The position numbers and the translations under genes are program-made. Positions 11,483 through 22,393 of a DNA stretch of 64,000 nucleotides are shown in pieces (within the stretch, counting starts at the first letter, position 1; each line of letters starts with the position of its first letter). Below the pieces are notes generated by a model. It searched no databases. It saw nothing but the letters and a program-made list of their open reading frames with translations, and was not told where the DNA came from. Source of the stretch: Erythrobasidium yunnanense (lineage: Eukaryota; Basidiomycota; Cystobasidiomycetes; Erythrobasidiales; Erythrobasidiaceae); assembly GCA_001600175.1 (NCBI GenBank), contig BCJC01000001.1, positions 4,573,652-4,637,651 on the forward strand, read 5' to 3'.

Positions 11483-12688
11483 CTAAGGATCGGACCTCAT
11501 ACATTCCGTATCGATAGTCATCCGTATAGGACAGTGATCACTCTTGTATCTATGCTTCGGATCCTCCATGTATTCCACTTCCTTGATTGAATCCTGGATG
11601 GATCTGCTGACGAGAGCATAGTCGACACGAGCTGCATCGGTGCGATCAGGTTTTGAGGGTGAGAACCACTGGCCGACTTTCTCAGCATAAACTTGCGGTA
11701 AACTACCAGGTTGCGAGCTCACACTATACGACCGCTTGTCACCGTGCTTTTCCCGAAAGATGTCCACCACGTCCAGCGTAGGCATGAAGGTCTCATTGAA
11801 CTCTTTTCTCGCAGTAGCATGCGGTTCCTCCGTCCTCAACCTCGGGAAACAATCCCTAGCTTCAAGGGAGATATTCCAATCTCCAACCATGATCAACCTA
11901 TATCCTTCCTTCTGTATCTCTTGGCATTCCTTCATTAACAACCTATTGAATTCTCGCTTTCGCTGACTACGGGTACCTCGCTCTTGGTTGGTGAGCGGGT
12001 CTTTCCATGCGTATTCTGACCCGTTCAGCGCGTAGACATTGGAGATGACTAGCTTGAGCGAGGGTATGGTGAGGAGGAGAAGTCGGCCTTCGTGATCCCA
12101 ATCTACCTCGCGAACCGTGTATTCTTCAGTGAATGACGAGGAGATATATGTCGCTACGCCAAATCGCCCAGATCCGAGCTTCGATCGATTCGAGCTGAAG
12201 AAAGCTTCATATGTAGGTTCGCTTGTATTTGTACTGGTAGCGGTGTCTTCCTCCGAATCAGATGAAGTAGATGGGCTGTCGCTCCTGATGGTCGCTTTCG
12301 GTACACCGTCATTCGGTGCATCTCGAAGCTTGCGGACTGTCTCTTTGTCCTTGTGCAGCGCTCTCACTTCCTGAAGGAAGACGATATCAGGCCATCCGTG
12401 AGACTTTAGGATGTCACGGAGGGTCGGAGTTGCATCAGACTGCTCGCTTGCTCGCACTTTGCCTTTCTGAACAGAGGATGGAGGCTTCTTAGGAGATGTA
12501 GAACGAGGAACAGGGGAGAAGAACTTGTCTATGGAACCGCTGCTCTGCCCGCTCGCCGGCAAGAACCAGTTCGGATTATCGACATTCCAGCTTAGCAGAC
12601 GGATCCGAGTATTGTTCAGACGCGCTTTCTTCAATGGTATAGTAGAGGGAGGCGCTGATACTGCTACGCGTTTCAGTGGTGTTGACAT
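11483..12688 (-). CDS. Endonuclease/exonuclease/phosphatase (EEP) family protein, ExoIII/AP-endonuclease-like
   Basis: A DNase I-fold hydrolase of about 400 residues in one exon. Visible motifs, in order: IRLLSWNVDN (Asn of motif 1), DIVFLQEVRA (catalytic Glu), MVGDWNISLE (GDWN), VDYALVSRSI, and KSDHCPIRM (the SDH motif that ends the active site). This set fits exonuclease III/AP endonuclease relatives best, so a nuclear DNA-repair role is likely but the substrate is not proven. The start at 12688 (MSTPLKRVAVSAPPS) follows a short basic leader that could act as a nuclear signal. The frame is open well upstream, back to 12967, where it merges with the last exons of the dehydrogenase; I treat that as overlap rather than coding. 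Confidence 0.8.
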   Translation of the reverse strand: MSTPLKRVAVSAPPSTIPLKKARLNNTRIRLLSWNVDNPNWFLPASGQSSGSIDKFFSPVPRSTSPKKPPSSVQKGKVRASEQSDATPTLRDILKSHGWPDIVFLQEVRALHKDKETVRKLRDAPNDGVPKATIRSDSPSTSSDSEEDTATSTNTSEPTYEAFFSSNRSKLGSGRFGVATYISSSFTEEYTVREVDWDHEGRLLLLTIPSLKLVISNVYALNGSEYAWKDPLTNQERGTRSQRKREFNRLLMKECQEIQKEGYRLIMVGDWNISLEARDCFPRLRTEEPHATARKEFNETFMPTLDVVDIFREKHGDKRSYSVSSQPGSLPQVYAEKVGQWFSPSKPDRTDAARVDYALVSRSIQDSIKEVEYMEDPKHRYKSDHCPIRMTIDTECMRSDP

Positions 12689-12849
12689 GAAGAGACCGAA
12701 AGCCGGTGAACGGATTGCGAGTTGATAGCACATAAGGCACAAAGCAGACAACAACAAATAGCGTACAAGGTAGCCGCCCTGCGATAGGGTCCTCAACAAG
12801 TAAAGATGCGAGAAGAAGACACATGGAAAGCGAGATTGTCCGAAGCCGA

Positions 12850-14408
12850 TCACAGCTTCGCTCCCAGTCCGAGGGCAATCTACGGTGCTATCAGCGTTGA
12901 TACCCAGATACAGTAGAAGACGTAGACTACTGACCTTGATCTGCTGTCTGACACCGAGATCCAGCATAATCTGGAATCCAAATGGTCAGCTTCGGTCAGA
13001 GTGTGTGTAGGAGAGCTGGGCCGAACCTCTTCGGATCCTCCAGGTACTTTGACAGCAATAACTTCGTTATAGGCCCGTTGGACACGATCTCCGACTCCTC
13101 CTTTCGTATCTAGAATTTTCGGGGACACGAAACATTAGCATATGGCGCCTGTGGAATCGGCCGGGAGTGACTTACAGCCAATACCGCCGAGGATTTGTAC
13201 TGCTTCCTTGCAGACCAGCTCCATCACGACGGAACAGTGTGCCTTCGCTAGAGCAGTCGTTCCTCCCAGCAGCCTATCCCCATCGGCTTTGCTTAGATGC
13301 TGTAGCTGATAAACTAGCTGCTCAAGCCATGCCTGTTGTGATTCTACCATCCTACTCATGTGCGCCAGCTTATTGCGGATAACGCCTTGATCGATGAGCT
13401 TCCCCTGGAATACCGAACGTTTGTGTGCATAAGCCATAGCATCCGATAGCACACTGCGAGAAATAGCTTGAGCTCCGAATGCGACATATAAGCGCTCGTG
13501 ATTGAAGTTTGTCATGATGATCTTAAAGCCTTCGCCCTCTTTGCCGAGCAGATTTTCCACTGGTACTTTGACGTCTTCGAACTCGATGTACGTGGTTTCT
13601 GCAGCATGTTGTCCTCCCATTAACATCCGTTTCGTGGTGACGCCCGGTCCTCGTTCGATCAACAACATGGACACCCCGTCAGCTTCTCCCGGCTTTCCCG
13701 AAGTTCGCACAGCTGTCGTAAATCTCGTACAGGCTGTACCATTCGTGATCCATTTCTTCTGGCCATTTACAATGTAGTGCTTGCCATCCTCGGTCTTCAC
13801 GGCGGTAGCTGCCAGTCTTTTGACGTCGCTGCCGAAAGTGGGCTCCGTTATGGCTAAGCAGATTCTTTCTTTACCAGAGAGGATGTCGGGTATGATCCTG
13901 TCCTTCAGATCGCGCGATCCATACTGTAGGACGACGGGAAAACCGATGGTGAGACCCGCTGGCGGCTCTCTCAGCCCTCGTAGATGTTCAGCCTGCGAGT
14001 AATGAACGTACCCAATATTCCCATCCCGCAACCGAAGTCTGCTCGATGCATCTCTTCCGTTATAATTAGATCGTGGAAGCCATCCCACTCGCTGTGCGGA
14101 ACATCCCCAGGAAGCTTGATGTCTTTCCAATAGGGATCCTTAGTAGGTCCCGGAATATGAGCTCCAGCAGCGAATGCAGCTATAATACCCTTCTTCGCGC
14201 AGGCCTGGTAGACCTCGGGTGGTATCTTGCCAGCTTCCGACCAGGCATTGGCGTTATCGAGCATCTCAATCTCATTGTCGACAAAGTCGCGAATATCCTT
14301 GCGTAAGCGTTCATGGCTTTCTTTGTAGTATGGGGAAGGGAGACCGCGAGCGGCAGCCTCTTCGCCAAAGGGAATCAGGGAGCCGAAGGGTTTGAGTGAG
14401 GTTGACAT
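12850..14408 (-). CDS. Peroxisomal acyl-CoA dehydrogenase with PTS1 (AKL)
   Basis: FAD flavoenzyme that oxidises acyl-CoA to enoyl-CoA. The middle domain has CLAITEPTFGSDVKRL and KKWITNGT. The C-terminal domain has AVQILGGIGYTKGG, RAYNEVIAVKVPGGSEE and MLDLGVRQQIK. It is an ordinary-length ACAD (about 430 residues) with no mitochondrial presequence. Splicing the final intron (12880-12934) adds a 30-nt last exon encoding IALGLGAKL and a stop, so the protein ends in the peroxisomal signal AKL. Peroxisomal ACADs are established in many fungi, including basidiomycetes. The first intron is unusually short (35 nt at 13977-14011; a 44-nt version is possible). The EEP nuclease gene follows on the same strand 161 bp downstream. 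Confidence 0.9.
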
Positions 14409-14687
14409 GATACGAGAGGGAGCGTAGTTAAGTGGTACGGGAAGGCTGCGAGGTCAGTGTTTATGGCGAGTCTTCTGCGTTCAGTCAAGAGACGAAAGGC
14501 ACCGGCAAAGCGAGAAGCCGGAGAGGGCATGTATGGTTCTGTGATGGTTTGTAGGACGCAATGTCATTTGGATGTACGGAAGATGCGAGACAAGCAGTAT
14601 GTAGCCAGGGAAGCCGTGTTCTGAAAGACCGAAGTTGCAGAGTAGCAGGCTACTTTATACAGTTTGAACAAGGTAGACTGCAGAGAC

Positions 14688-17329
14688 TTATTCTTCTAAA
14701 TGACGGTAGAAGAAGGTAAAGTTCTCCTTCCTCCTCTGCGCCCAACTGCCCTCGAAATCGAAATACAGATAAACGCCCTGCTCGAATTCATCCGTGATCA
14801 TCTGCGGCTCATTCGCACGCTGGAACCACGTCAGATATTGCTTGTGGAAGCGCCATGATTGCTTCTTCAGCTCTTGAGCAGCTAGATATTGCATATATGT
14901 CCCTTGGCAGTAGTAGAAGATATAGAATAAAGTGTCGATATCGAACTTGCTGAACATCGAAGAGTTCGCGTGATGCGGTGTAGGCTGCTGAGGGTAGTAA
15001 TGCGGCGTAGGATACGCATTTCGCGGCACATAGTATCTTGGCCTGGCAGATTCCATCAGCAGACGCCATGGACTGATGACCACGATTAACTTACTTCTCT
15101 GCATCTGCTGCTTGAGGAATATTCGGATAGCCCGCTTCCAGTATTTCATTGACTGCACCTAGGTTGTTATCGCGTCGAATAGCTGCAAGTAACATCAGCT
15201 TCGGTCATACCATCAGTCATCCGCGTTACTCACATTTCTGCTTCGCATTCTCGAAGCTTGTAACCAGATCCGCCAAGCTGCTTGGAAGACGAGGCTCCGA
15301 CTGTCCTTGCTGACCAGCCAAGTCTTCGCCTTGCGGCAGCTGGCCAGGCGAAGGCAAGCCCGAGATTGCAGGAGAAGCCATAGGTAGACCAACATTGCTG
15401 TCTGCATTCTGTCCATCACCAGGCGTGATGCTCTGCTGCTGTGTCTGCGAACCGAGCTCGAGCGCTTGTAATGGCGCGATACTGGCGGCTTGTTGCGAAG
15501 GAGACAGCTGCGAGGTGGCATCTATTGTTCTAGGTGCAAGACCTGGAGAAGGCGTGACTCCCTTTGCAGCCTAGGCAATACGAAAGTCAGCGTTGCAAAG
15601 TGCTCCGTTAAGCTAGAATACGCACAGGCTGAGGTATCGATGCATGACTAGGCGCGGGACTTGGTGAAGCACTTGCAGTCGCTGCTGAAGCTGCTTGCTG
15701 TGGCACTTGCGCTTTTGCGACTTGCGGACTCTGCACTTTCGCCGCTGCTGAAGCATCGCTAGCTGACTGAACGGCCGCAGGAGCCGCAGGTAGGCCTGCT
15801 CCTGGAGAAAGCACGGTCGAAGGGCTTGCGACTTGCGCTGCTGAAAGAGGTTGTGTCGTTGATGAAGCTGCTGAAGGGGAGGACACAGACTGGATGGAAG
15901 GTTCTTTCGAGTGTGAAGATACGGCAGCAGGCGTAGGAGATTGCGCGGCTACTGCAGAAGCTGCAGCTGCTGAGTATCGTATCGGCGGCAGTTGCGCAGG
16001 AACGGCTCGAGGCGCAGGTCCCGAAGGCGCAGGTGCAGCAGCAGGACTCTGTACACTTGGAGCCGTATTTGAGGTCGTAGATGTGGTTGTTCCGCTGACT
16101 GAACGTGCAGAAGCGTTGAGGCCTGTCGGCCTTTGAGCTGTTCCATCAAGAGTAGGCTTGCGCTTCGTGACTTTCGTCGCTGTCGGTGACTTCTCTCCAT
16201 CTCCTTCAATAGCACTACTCGCTGATGCTTTCGGTGTCGCTTTCGCCGGCGTCCGCACTGGAGGTGCATGTATAATCTCCGACACGTCTGCCACCGACAT
16301 GCTGTCGTGTGATGACTGAATATCATCCTTATCTGCCAATCCAAATGCTTCCTCCTCTTCATCCAAATTCAACTCGTCGTATAGGCCTTCATCCTCTTCG
16401 AAGTCCTCTTCCTGCAAGCGCGTGTAAGCGATTAGCTAGATCAGTATACGGGGAATGACTGCCTACCGTATTACTCTCAACAAAGTAGCCAATATCCTCC
16501 TTCAGCGAGACTATCCGGTCTGGGTCGAGATTGCCATTCTGTATCAGACGGAGGATGAGTTCCAGCCTGGAGATATGCCACGCGCGGCGGTCGTTCAGGT
16601 CTTCAAGTTGCGATATCTTATCCTGTCCAGAGCCGCCTCCCTTCTTGCTCTTCTTTGCTCCCCCTTGCAGCAGCTCGATTTCGGCTTCTGTCGTTTCCAC
16701 CTGCCGCGCTAGCTCTTCCACTTGCGCAGATACAAAGTCTGCCGTCTCTGCTTTCAGTTGCTCTTTCGGATCTAGCTTGTGCCCCGCTGACAGCCCTTCT
16801 TTGGAGAATGCCTTTGTCTTCATTTCCTTTTCGCAAGCTTTGAAGCGTTCCATTTGCTGGGGACGGACAAGCGCATACGTAAGCTACATGTTTGCAGTCG
16901 TTGTGATAGCCGGCGCACCAGCTCTATCAGCTTGCGGTTGTCCGTCAGGGCCTTCTTGTCCTTGATCTCGTTTGAGGCGAGCCATGTCTTGATCTGGTCG
17001 CGCAGACGTTGCAGCTTCTTGATCTGTGTCTTGAGCTCTGCTTCCTCTGTCAATCCAGATCGTACAAGCATTAATTCCTGGAATCTCGCCCGGCCAAGCT
17101 GGCGCCAGCTGCTGCGATGGTAGCGCGACCTACGCTTTTCCTTGTGTGTAAAGTTGTTTGTTTGCTGTATCTTCTTGTAAAGGTCTTCAAACTGCTCGAC
17201 GCCCTCCGCTACCTTCTTGAGCGTCCGGTCGATTTCAGCTGTAGCAGATACCAGGGTGAGGAGGTCAGCGACGTTGTCCTTGATGTCTGTGTGTCGTTGT
17301 TGCTCACTCTGCAGCTTGCGGGCCGCCAT
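14688..17329 (-). CDS. NOT3: CCR4-NOT complex subunit Not3/Not5
   Basis: Scaffold and codon-optimality sensor of the CCR4-NOT deadenylase. The N-terminal Not3 domain is [17 protein letters not shown], then [14 protein letters not shown], then [20 protein letters not shown] and [20 protein letters not shown] long Ala/Ser/Pro/Gln-rich linker follows (about 15.5-16.4 kb). The C-terminal NOT box is [20 protein letters not shown] with QRANEPQMI and FFYRHLEE at the end. The first exon is only 22 nt (MAARKLQ plus one base). Two of its introns, 17239-17307 (69 nt) and an 87-nt one near 17050-17135, are multiples of three without stops, so retention would still be translatable. Fungi have Not3 and Not5 versions; I cannot tell which this is. 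Confidence 0.92.
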
Positions 17330-17585
17330 TCTTAGTTGGTTGAAGCAGTCGGTCAGAGTAAGGGAACGAAGAAGCTAATCAGCAAGGATACCGGGACTTC
17401 AACGCCAAAGAAAGCGGTGCCAACGCGTTGGTCTAAGCATCTCCGCATACTGAGTTACCTCTGAAGCAAAGCATCGATACTGTGCAGATCTCTACCGGAA
17501 CAATGTATGGCTAGCTTCATGGTCGAGCAATACCTCATATCCAATTGCAATAGCTGGAAGACCGTGTCGCTGACCCATTTCCCGG

Positions 17586-20475
17586 TTACTGTATCGCTGT
17601 GATGTTGATCCACTCCTTCCGCAGGCCGTTCGGAGCGTGACCTCGTATAACGTGCCTATAAAGATGTTTAAACTGTATATTGATGAAGTCAGCCGTAAGA
17701 TTCCAGTTATCACTGAGGTCGCTCCTTACGATGACATCCCAGCTCGCCCAGACGATCTTGTGCTGCGTCTGACATGCTGGAACCTTGCAAGTCAATCTGT
17801 GTCTGCTGTTATAGTTCGATGCCTGGCTTTCGGCAAGAGTCTTCGGGATCGTCAATTTTGGGCCATTTGTCTTCTCATTGTAAAGCTTCGCGGCTTTCGC
17901 CATTCGATTGTAGACCGCGAGAGGTTCCGCTGGAGCGTCGACACGGTTGGCTTGCCAACCTGAAGGCATGGATAGACTGATCGTGTGCTGCTCCTTGAAT
18001 GAGGAGTATAGAGGGTAGGAGGAATTGGACGAAAAACATTCATGGCCGAGAGCCTCTCGAGCTGACATCAACTTCGTGCGGCGATCTGGGTCGTCGGGAT
18101 CCTGCGCATTCCAGCAATCAATGCACCGAAAGAAGGCGGCCGGGTGTTCCAAGTCTTCGCCTCTAGTTTGCTTATCGTTGCGTCGCTTCAATTTCTCCTT
18201 TAAGGACTGCTCAATATCCTGCCTCACGTTACGTCCCTCTTGCTTGATGACATCCTCCCGTTCCTTCCACAAGGCGCGAAGCTGCGTCGCGTAGTCAGGA
18301 TAATGGTCGTAATCGTCAATGGCGACTCGAGTAAGAATTTCTTGAACACTCGGCAGCGATGCTAGCAGACCGCTGCTCATCACAGAAAGACCGGACAACT
18401 CTTCAAAGCCCTCGGAATCGGCAGAGTCCACGTCCCTTGCATTGACTGTGTGATGCGTTATTTATGTTCGTACTTGTTCAAGTCTAAGCTTACCCACAAG
18501 ACAGCCACCCCATCTATGAAAGGCGGAAGCTTTCTGATATTCGTCGTGCCATTTCTTCATAGCGACCATGCCCTTCCGAAGGAGTGGCATCACTTGCTCC
18601 AAAGGCACGTCGTACAATACTTTGCCTTTAGCTAGCTGAGTTGGGATCATCGCATTAGCAAAGGTTACTGCAAACTCCTATACTCGACATACCTTCTTCA
18701 GAGCTCCATCCTCGACTTTCAACATTTCCTGTATGAGATATTTCGTGCACTTATACTGCTCCTTGAGAGAAGCAAAGACCCTGAGAGATGACACACTATT
18801 AGCACTCTGCTTATCGCCCAAGTCAATGCGAATAATTACTCGATTTCGAAGGGTTCTTTTTTAGTCTGCAGATTTCTCCACTCTTGCTCTCGAATGTGTT
18901 CCTTGTCTGCATGATAGAGTCAGAACATGCAAAGTAAGGGTAAACTGAATAAAGGTACGGACATTTTGACATCAAGTAGAGATACTCCCCTATTTCTCGG
19001 ACTTTATTGTTACAATCCGCATTTCCGAATGCGAGCCTGTACCACTCGTCAAAGTCTTGAGGGGACATAGATAGTCTCTTATTGCGGTATTCTGCATATC
19101 TCGCGGTAAGGTCGGTGACGTCGTATAGACGTGCTGCATCAGCTTTCTCCGATCGTCCAACGTCTTGTATCCCTTTAAGAGCGATATAATGCGGCGACTC
19201 GACTGTGACGAGCTTCAGCTAGAATTGCAGCCCTTGTCCGAATGCGAATTACCGGGTAGACAGGACGGCTGTGTTAAGATGAAGGAGTAGATCTCTGCAA
19301 CATGGTGCCTTTGACCTTCCCCTAGACTTTCTCGAAGGCGCTGTAAAACCGTTGTTCGATTGCTAAGTTGGGATGAAAGGCAAGATCCGCAGTAGCGTTT
19401 GAAGATCTCCAAGGCCGTCTTGCCAGCGTTTCTCGCGCCGCAGTGCTGTAAGAATGCCTATGTTAGCGCTGTCCAGGAATCAAAGCGCAGCTCCCGCTCA
19501 CATAGCAGTATCGGAAATATAGAAGCCTCGCAAAAGCGAATTCCGAGAAATTATCAGGGCATGCAGGTATCTTGATGGGTATCTCTTCTTTCATGTAAAT
19601 CTCGACAGCGAGTTAAATAAGCGCTTCTTCATCCTCCTCAAGCGAGTCGTCCAGATCCGTTTGCAAAGCAGCCTTAAGAAGATATCGCTCCATGACAGCG
19701 GGATCGTCCAGTGGATCGAGATCATCATCTTGATCATCAAGTAAGGCAGCCGTTTCCTCCGGGCCCTCCGCAGTGACCATCGTTCTGCTGGGTCGCGGAT
19801 AAAAGGCATAATAATGAAAGCCGGCATCCTGGCCTCTTTGAAGCCTGGAAGGACCTTGATGGATGTGGCTGAGTGTTCTAGGAGCTATTGATATCGTCAG
19901 TAGTCTCCTGCAAGAACATGTAGTCTTGAGGTGCTACGGACCATAGACGGTAGCGTGAGCGCGCGATGTAAGCCAGATATGCTTTGAAGTCTTGCTGTTT
20001 AGAAAGTTGTACAATTTCTTGCTGCTCATACATAGTGCTACCAAGGTCTCCGGATGAAGCCATCCAAATATGATGCCTGAAAGCGCATTCGCAATCAGCA
20101 GTGTCCTATACTTGGGTTCGACAAGCATACCGAGGATGTCCAAAGGCAAGTCGAGAATCTTCGAGTAGTCAAATCGAGGGCCTCCTTTCTTCGACTTGCG
20201 ACCGCGAGCTGGGATGATCTGCTCTTCGTCGTCTTGCACAGCGTCAATAGCGGCATAAGTGAAGTCTTCATCATCAGAATTGATAGATCTTCTCTGGCGT
20301 TTGCTTGCTCGTCCAGCGGGCTTCGTAGGTTTTTCTGTTTAGACGTCAGAACGCGTCCTTAACGCGATGAAATCTGATGCGTACTCTCGACATCGTCGTC
20401 GGATGACTCTGATGCTTCATCTGCATACGAAATGTCTTTGCTTGCAATGCGCGAGCTGCGTCGACGGTCACTCAT
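17586..20475 (-). CDS. F-box protein with CxxCG zinc-type segment
   Basis: Probable substrate receptor of an SCF ubiquitin ligase, of a type expanded in basidiomycetes. The start MSDRRRSSRIASKD leads into an acidic, basic-patched N-terminus, then the F-box (LDLPLDILGIIFGWLHPETL then VALCMSSKKLYNFLNSKTSK). Further on lies FAFARLLYFRYCYHCGARNA with GSCLSSQL, the Cys pairs usual after these F-boxes, then a long helical C-terminus ending KEWINITAIQ. About ten introns. The stretch 19606-19936 between the F-box and the Cys segment is odd: one frame is open for about 100 codons, acidic and protein-like, but contains a TAA at 19613-19615 before running on in the same frame into the Cys segment. It is either a long intron, a broken exon, or the border of two genes. 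Confidence 0.7.
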
Positions 20476-20652
20476 CGTCGTCCAGGGACAACCGAGTGGG
20501 TCGGGAGTCAAGAAGCAAAAGATGGTCGATTTGTTGCAAAAGCAGAGTAAGTAGCATTGTTTGATGAATGAGGTGCACCAAAATTTCGAGCTTTGCAACT
20601 CTAGCTTCGCAACCTCTTCGCGTTTTCCATTCAAACTATTCGCGTAACTATC

Positions 20653-21588
20653 ATGGCTGATCTGGGATCTAAACGCATCGTAGTACTAGGAGCTACAGGT
20701 TGAGTAACGATGTGTCGCCTGTTTGCCCGTGTTTCAAGGCTGACCTCTAACTCAGGCGCCAGCGGCCTGGCCTTCATCGAACAAGCTCTAAATCTGTCCC
20801 TTCCGCCCAAGATTGTCGCATATGCACGCTCTCCCGACAAGATACCTCATGACCTACAAAGCCAGATTCAGACTGTGAAAGGCGGCTTAGAGGATTATGA
20901 CGCACTCGTCAAGGCTCTCACAGATGCGGATGTAGTCGTATCCTTTCTCGTATGACTACACTGACCCGTGAAAGAGAGATAGAAGCACTTACCTCACTCT
21001 AATTGGCAGGGTGTCAACCCAACATTGAAAGCAGGCCTCTTAAGGGATACTACGACAGTAAGATCGATAATCTCATCGGTTTGTGTGCAAATATTTACCT
21101 CTATGCTATGCGACAGCCCATCGCGAATGCTTTCCCGACCGTCCTTAAAGCTATGAAGGCGAAAGGCGTCAAGAGGTTACTGTCGCTATCCACCTTCTCG
21201 TACACGTTGGCAGGAGAATCGGTCGGCACCATCCCCATGATTGTGTTGGTCGCTCGTGCTAACAATGTGCTTGCAGTGGACATACTTCCAAGCCTTCTGC
21301 CAGATCTTCGTTCATCTACTCATGCCAAAATCGCGGACAGAGATCATCAAGCTGGGCGATCAGATCACAGGCTCTGACTTGGACTGGACTCTGTTCCGTG
21401 TCCCAGTCCTCTCGTCTAGCAAATCGCAGAATGCAAACGTCAGAGCTGAGAATCTGGATTCCAACACCCATTTCCTAGCTCTGCTAAGCAGGACGAGCAT
21501 GGCGCAGTGGATACTGAGAGAGATCACGGAGAATCGATGGGTCAGGAAAGCGCCAGTGCTATCGAAGCCTTGGACTTCTGCTTTCTAG
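20653..21588 (+). CDS. NAD(P)-binding Rossmann protein, NmrA/NAD_binding_10-like
   Basis: Short atypical reductase-like protein. The N-terminus VVLGATGASGLAFIEQAL has the GxxGxxG dinucleotide motif, split by the intron 20699-20754. DADVVVSFLGVNP and GVKRLLSLSTFSY follow the usual beta strands of the fold, and SDLDWTLFRVP is the conserved C-terminal segment of NAD(P)H-binding epimerase/reductase relatives. Four introns are needed. For the last I favour the 55-nt version GTCGGC...TTGCAG, with a GCTAAC branch site, giving LAGESWTYFQAF. It diverges from the F-box gene (177 bp between start codons). Substrate unknown. Confidence 0.8.
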
Positions 21589-22393
21589 TGGAGACGATGG
21601 AAACGCTTTCTAGACGCTCTACATCTACCGCAGTGCTTGTTGTCCCTACCAATCGCTCTATCACAATACATGATGCAGACTTGCATATTGTTGCTGGCTG
21701 AGAGCCGCGATCACACCACATGCAACGGTCGTGGCTCACGTTTTACGCTTTGCTGCCTACCAAGAAGGTCGGAGTAGATGTCAGAGCCTTCAAGAGCTCT
21801 ACTAAGATTCGCTTGAGCTCGCTGCGACTCTACGATGCTCTCAGCGCACAGGATCATAGCCGGCTATGCGATCCATCCTGCTCTTTGCGCGCCAGGCTGA
21901 GCATCGTAGGGCTGTTGTCAAGGCGCAAAGTCGATGCTTGCTATGGCGCTGCAACATCTGCGAATCTGGAATCTGTTCTCCTTGGCGATTGTCATCGATA
22001 TCAGCCTGAAACCGAGCGCAATTCAAGAAAGTCGCCTCCTCTCTGCTTTCGGCAATCTTTCTAGCTTTTCGAGGTTCTTAAGTCCCTTCTTCATACGTAC
22101 AGAAGAAGATACTTCTCAACGGCTGTGGCTCAGGAAGAACGCCCTCGACACTGTCACGCCGAAGAGCGACCTGTCAAGAGCCGCCACCTACCCGTCACGA
22201 ATCTTACTGCAACCCGTGGACTCCAGCCCGCATCCTGATACGTCGATCTTAAGGATTCTACACTCTCTCTTCTTCACCTTCTCTTTTCACGCCGTCCTTT
22301 CACTGTCTTCAAAACAGTTCAGACATCGCGCTATACAAGTTACCGGAGACTATTGAAGGAGCAACACGTACGACGGTCTAGCATAAACTATCA
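21589..22393. other. Intergenic region upstream of the MpaB-like gene
   Basis: 805 bp with no supported gene. An open frame at 21934-22356 has no recognisable domain and ends just before the next gene's leader, so I leave it out. Confidence 0.5.

Noticed and set aside
12688-12967. N-terminal extension of the EEP nuclease (start at 12967)
   Set aside because: The first codons of that extension are the MLDLGVRQQIK exon of the upstream dehydrogenase, and the rest is intron and spacer without protein-like content.
19591-19827. Protein-kinase-like phrase (FIIMPFIRDPAE) in the F-box gene centre
   Set aside because: It resembles the VMPLLR phrase of fungal kinases, but nothing around it fits a kinase and the reading in the next frame is the one that continues into the conserved Cys segment.
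21934-22356. 140-codon plus-strand open frame before the MpaB-like gene
   Set aside because: No domain, hydrophobic pattern or codon bias supports it; it lies in the promoter and leader of the next gene.
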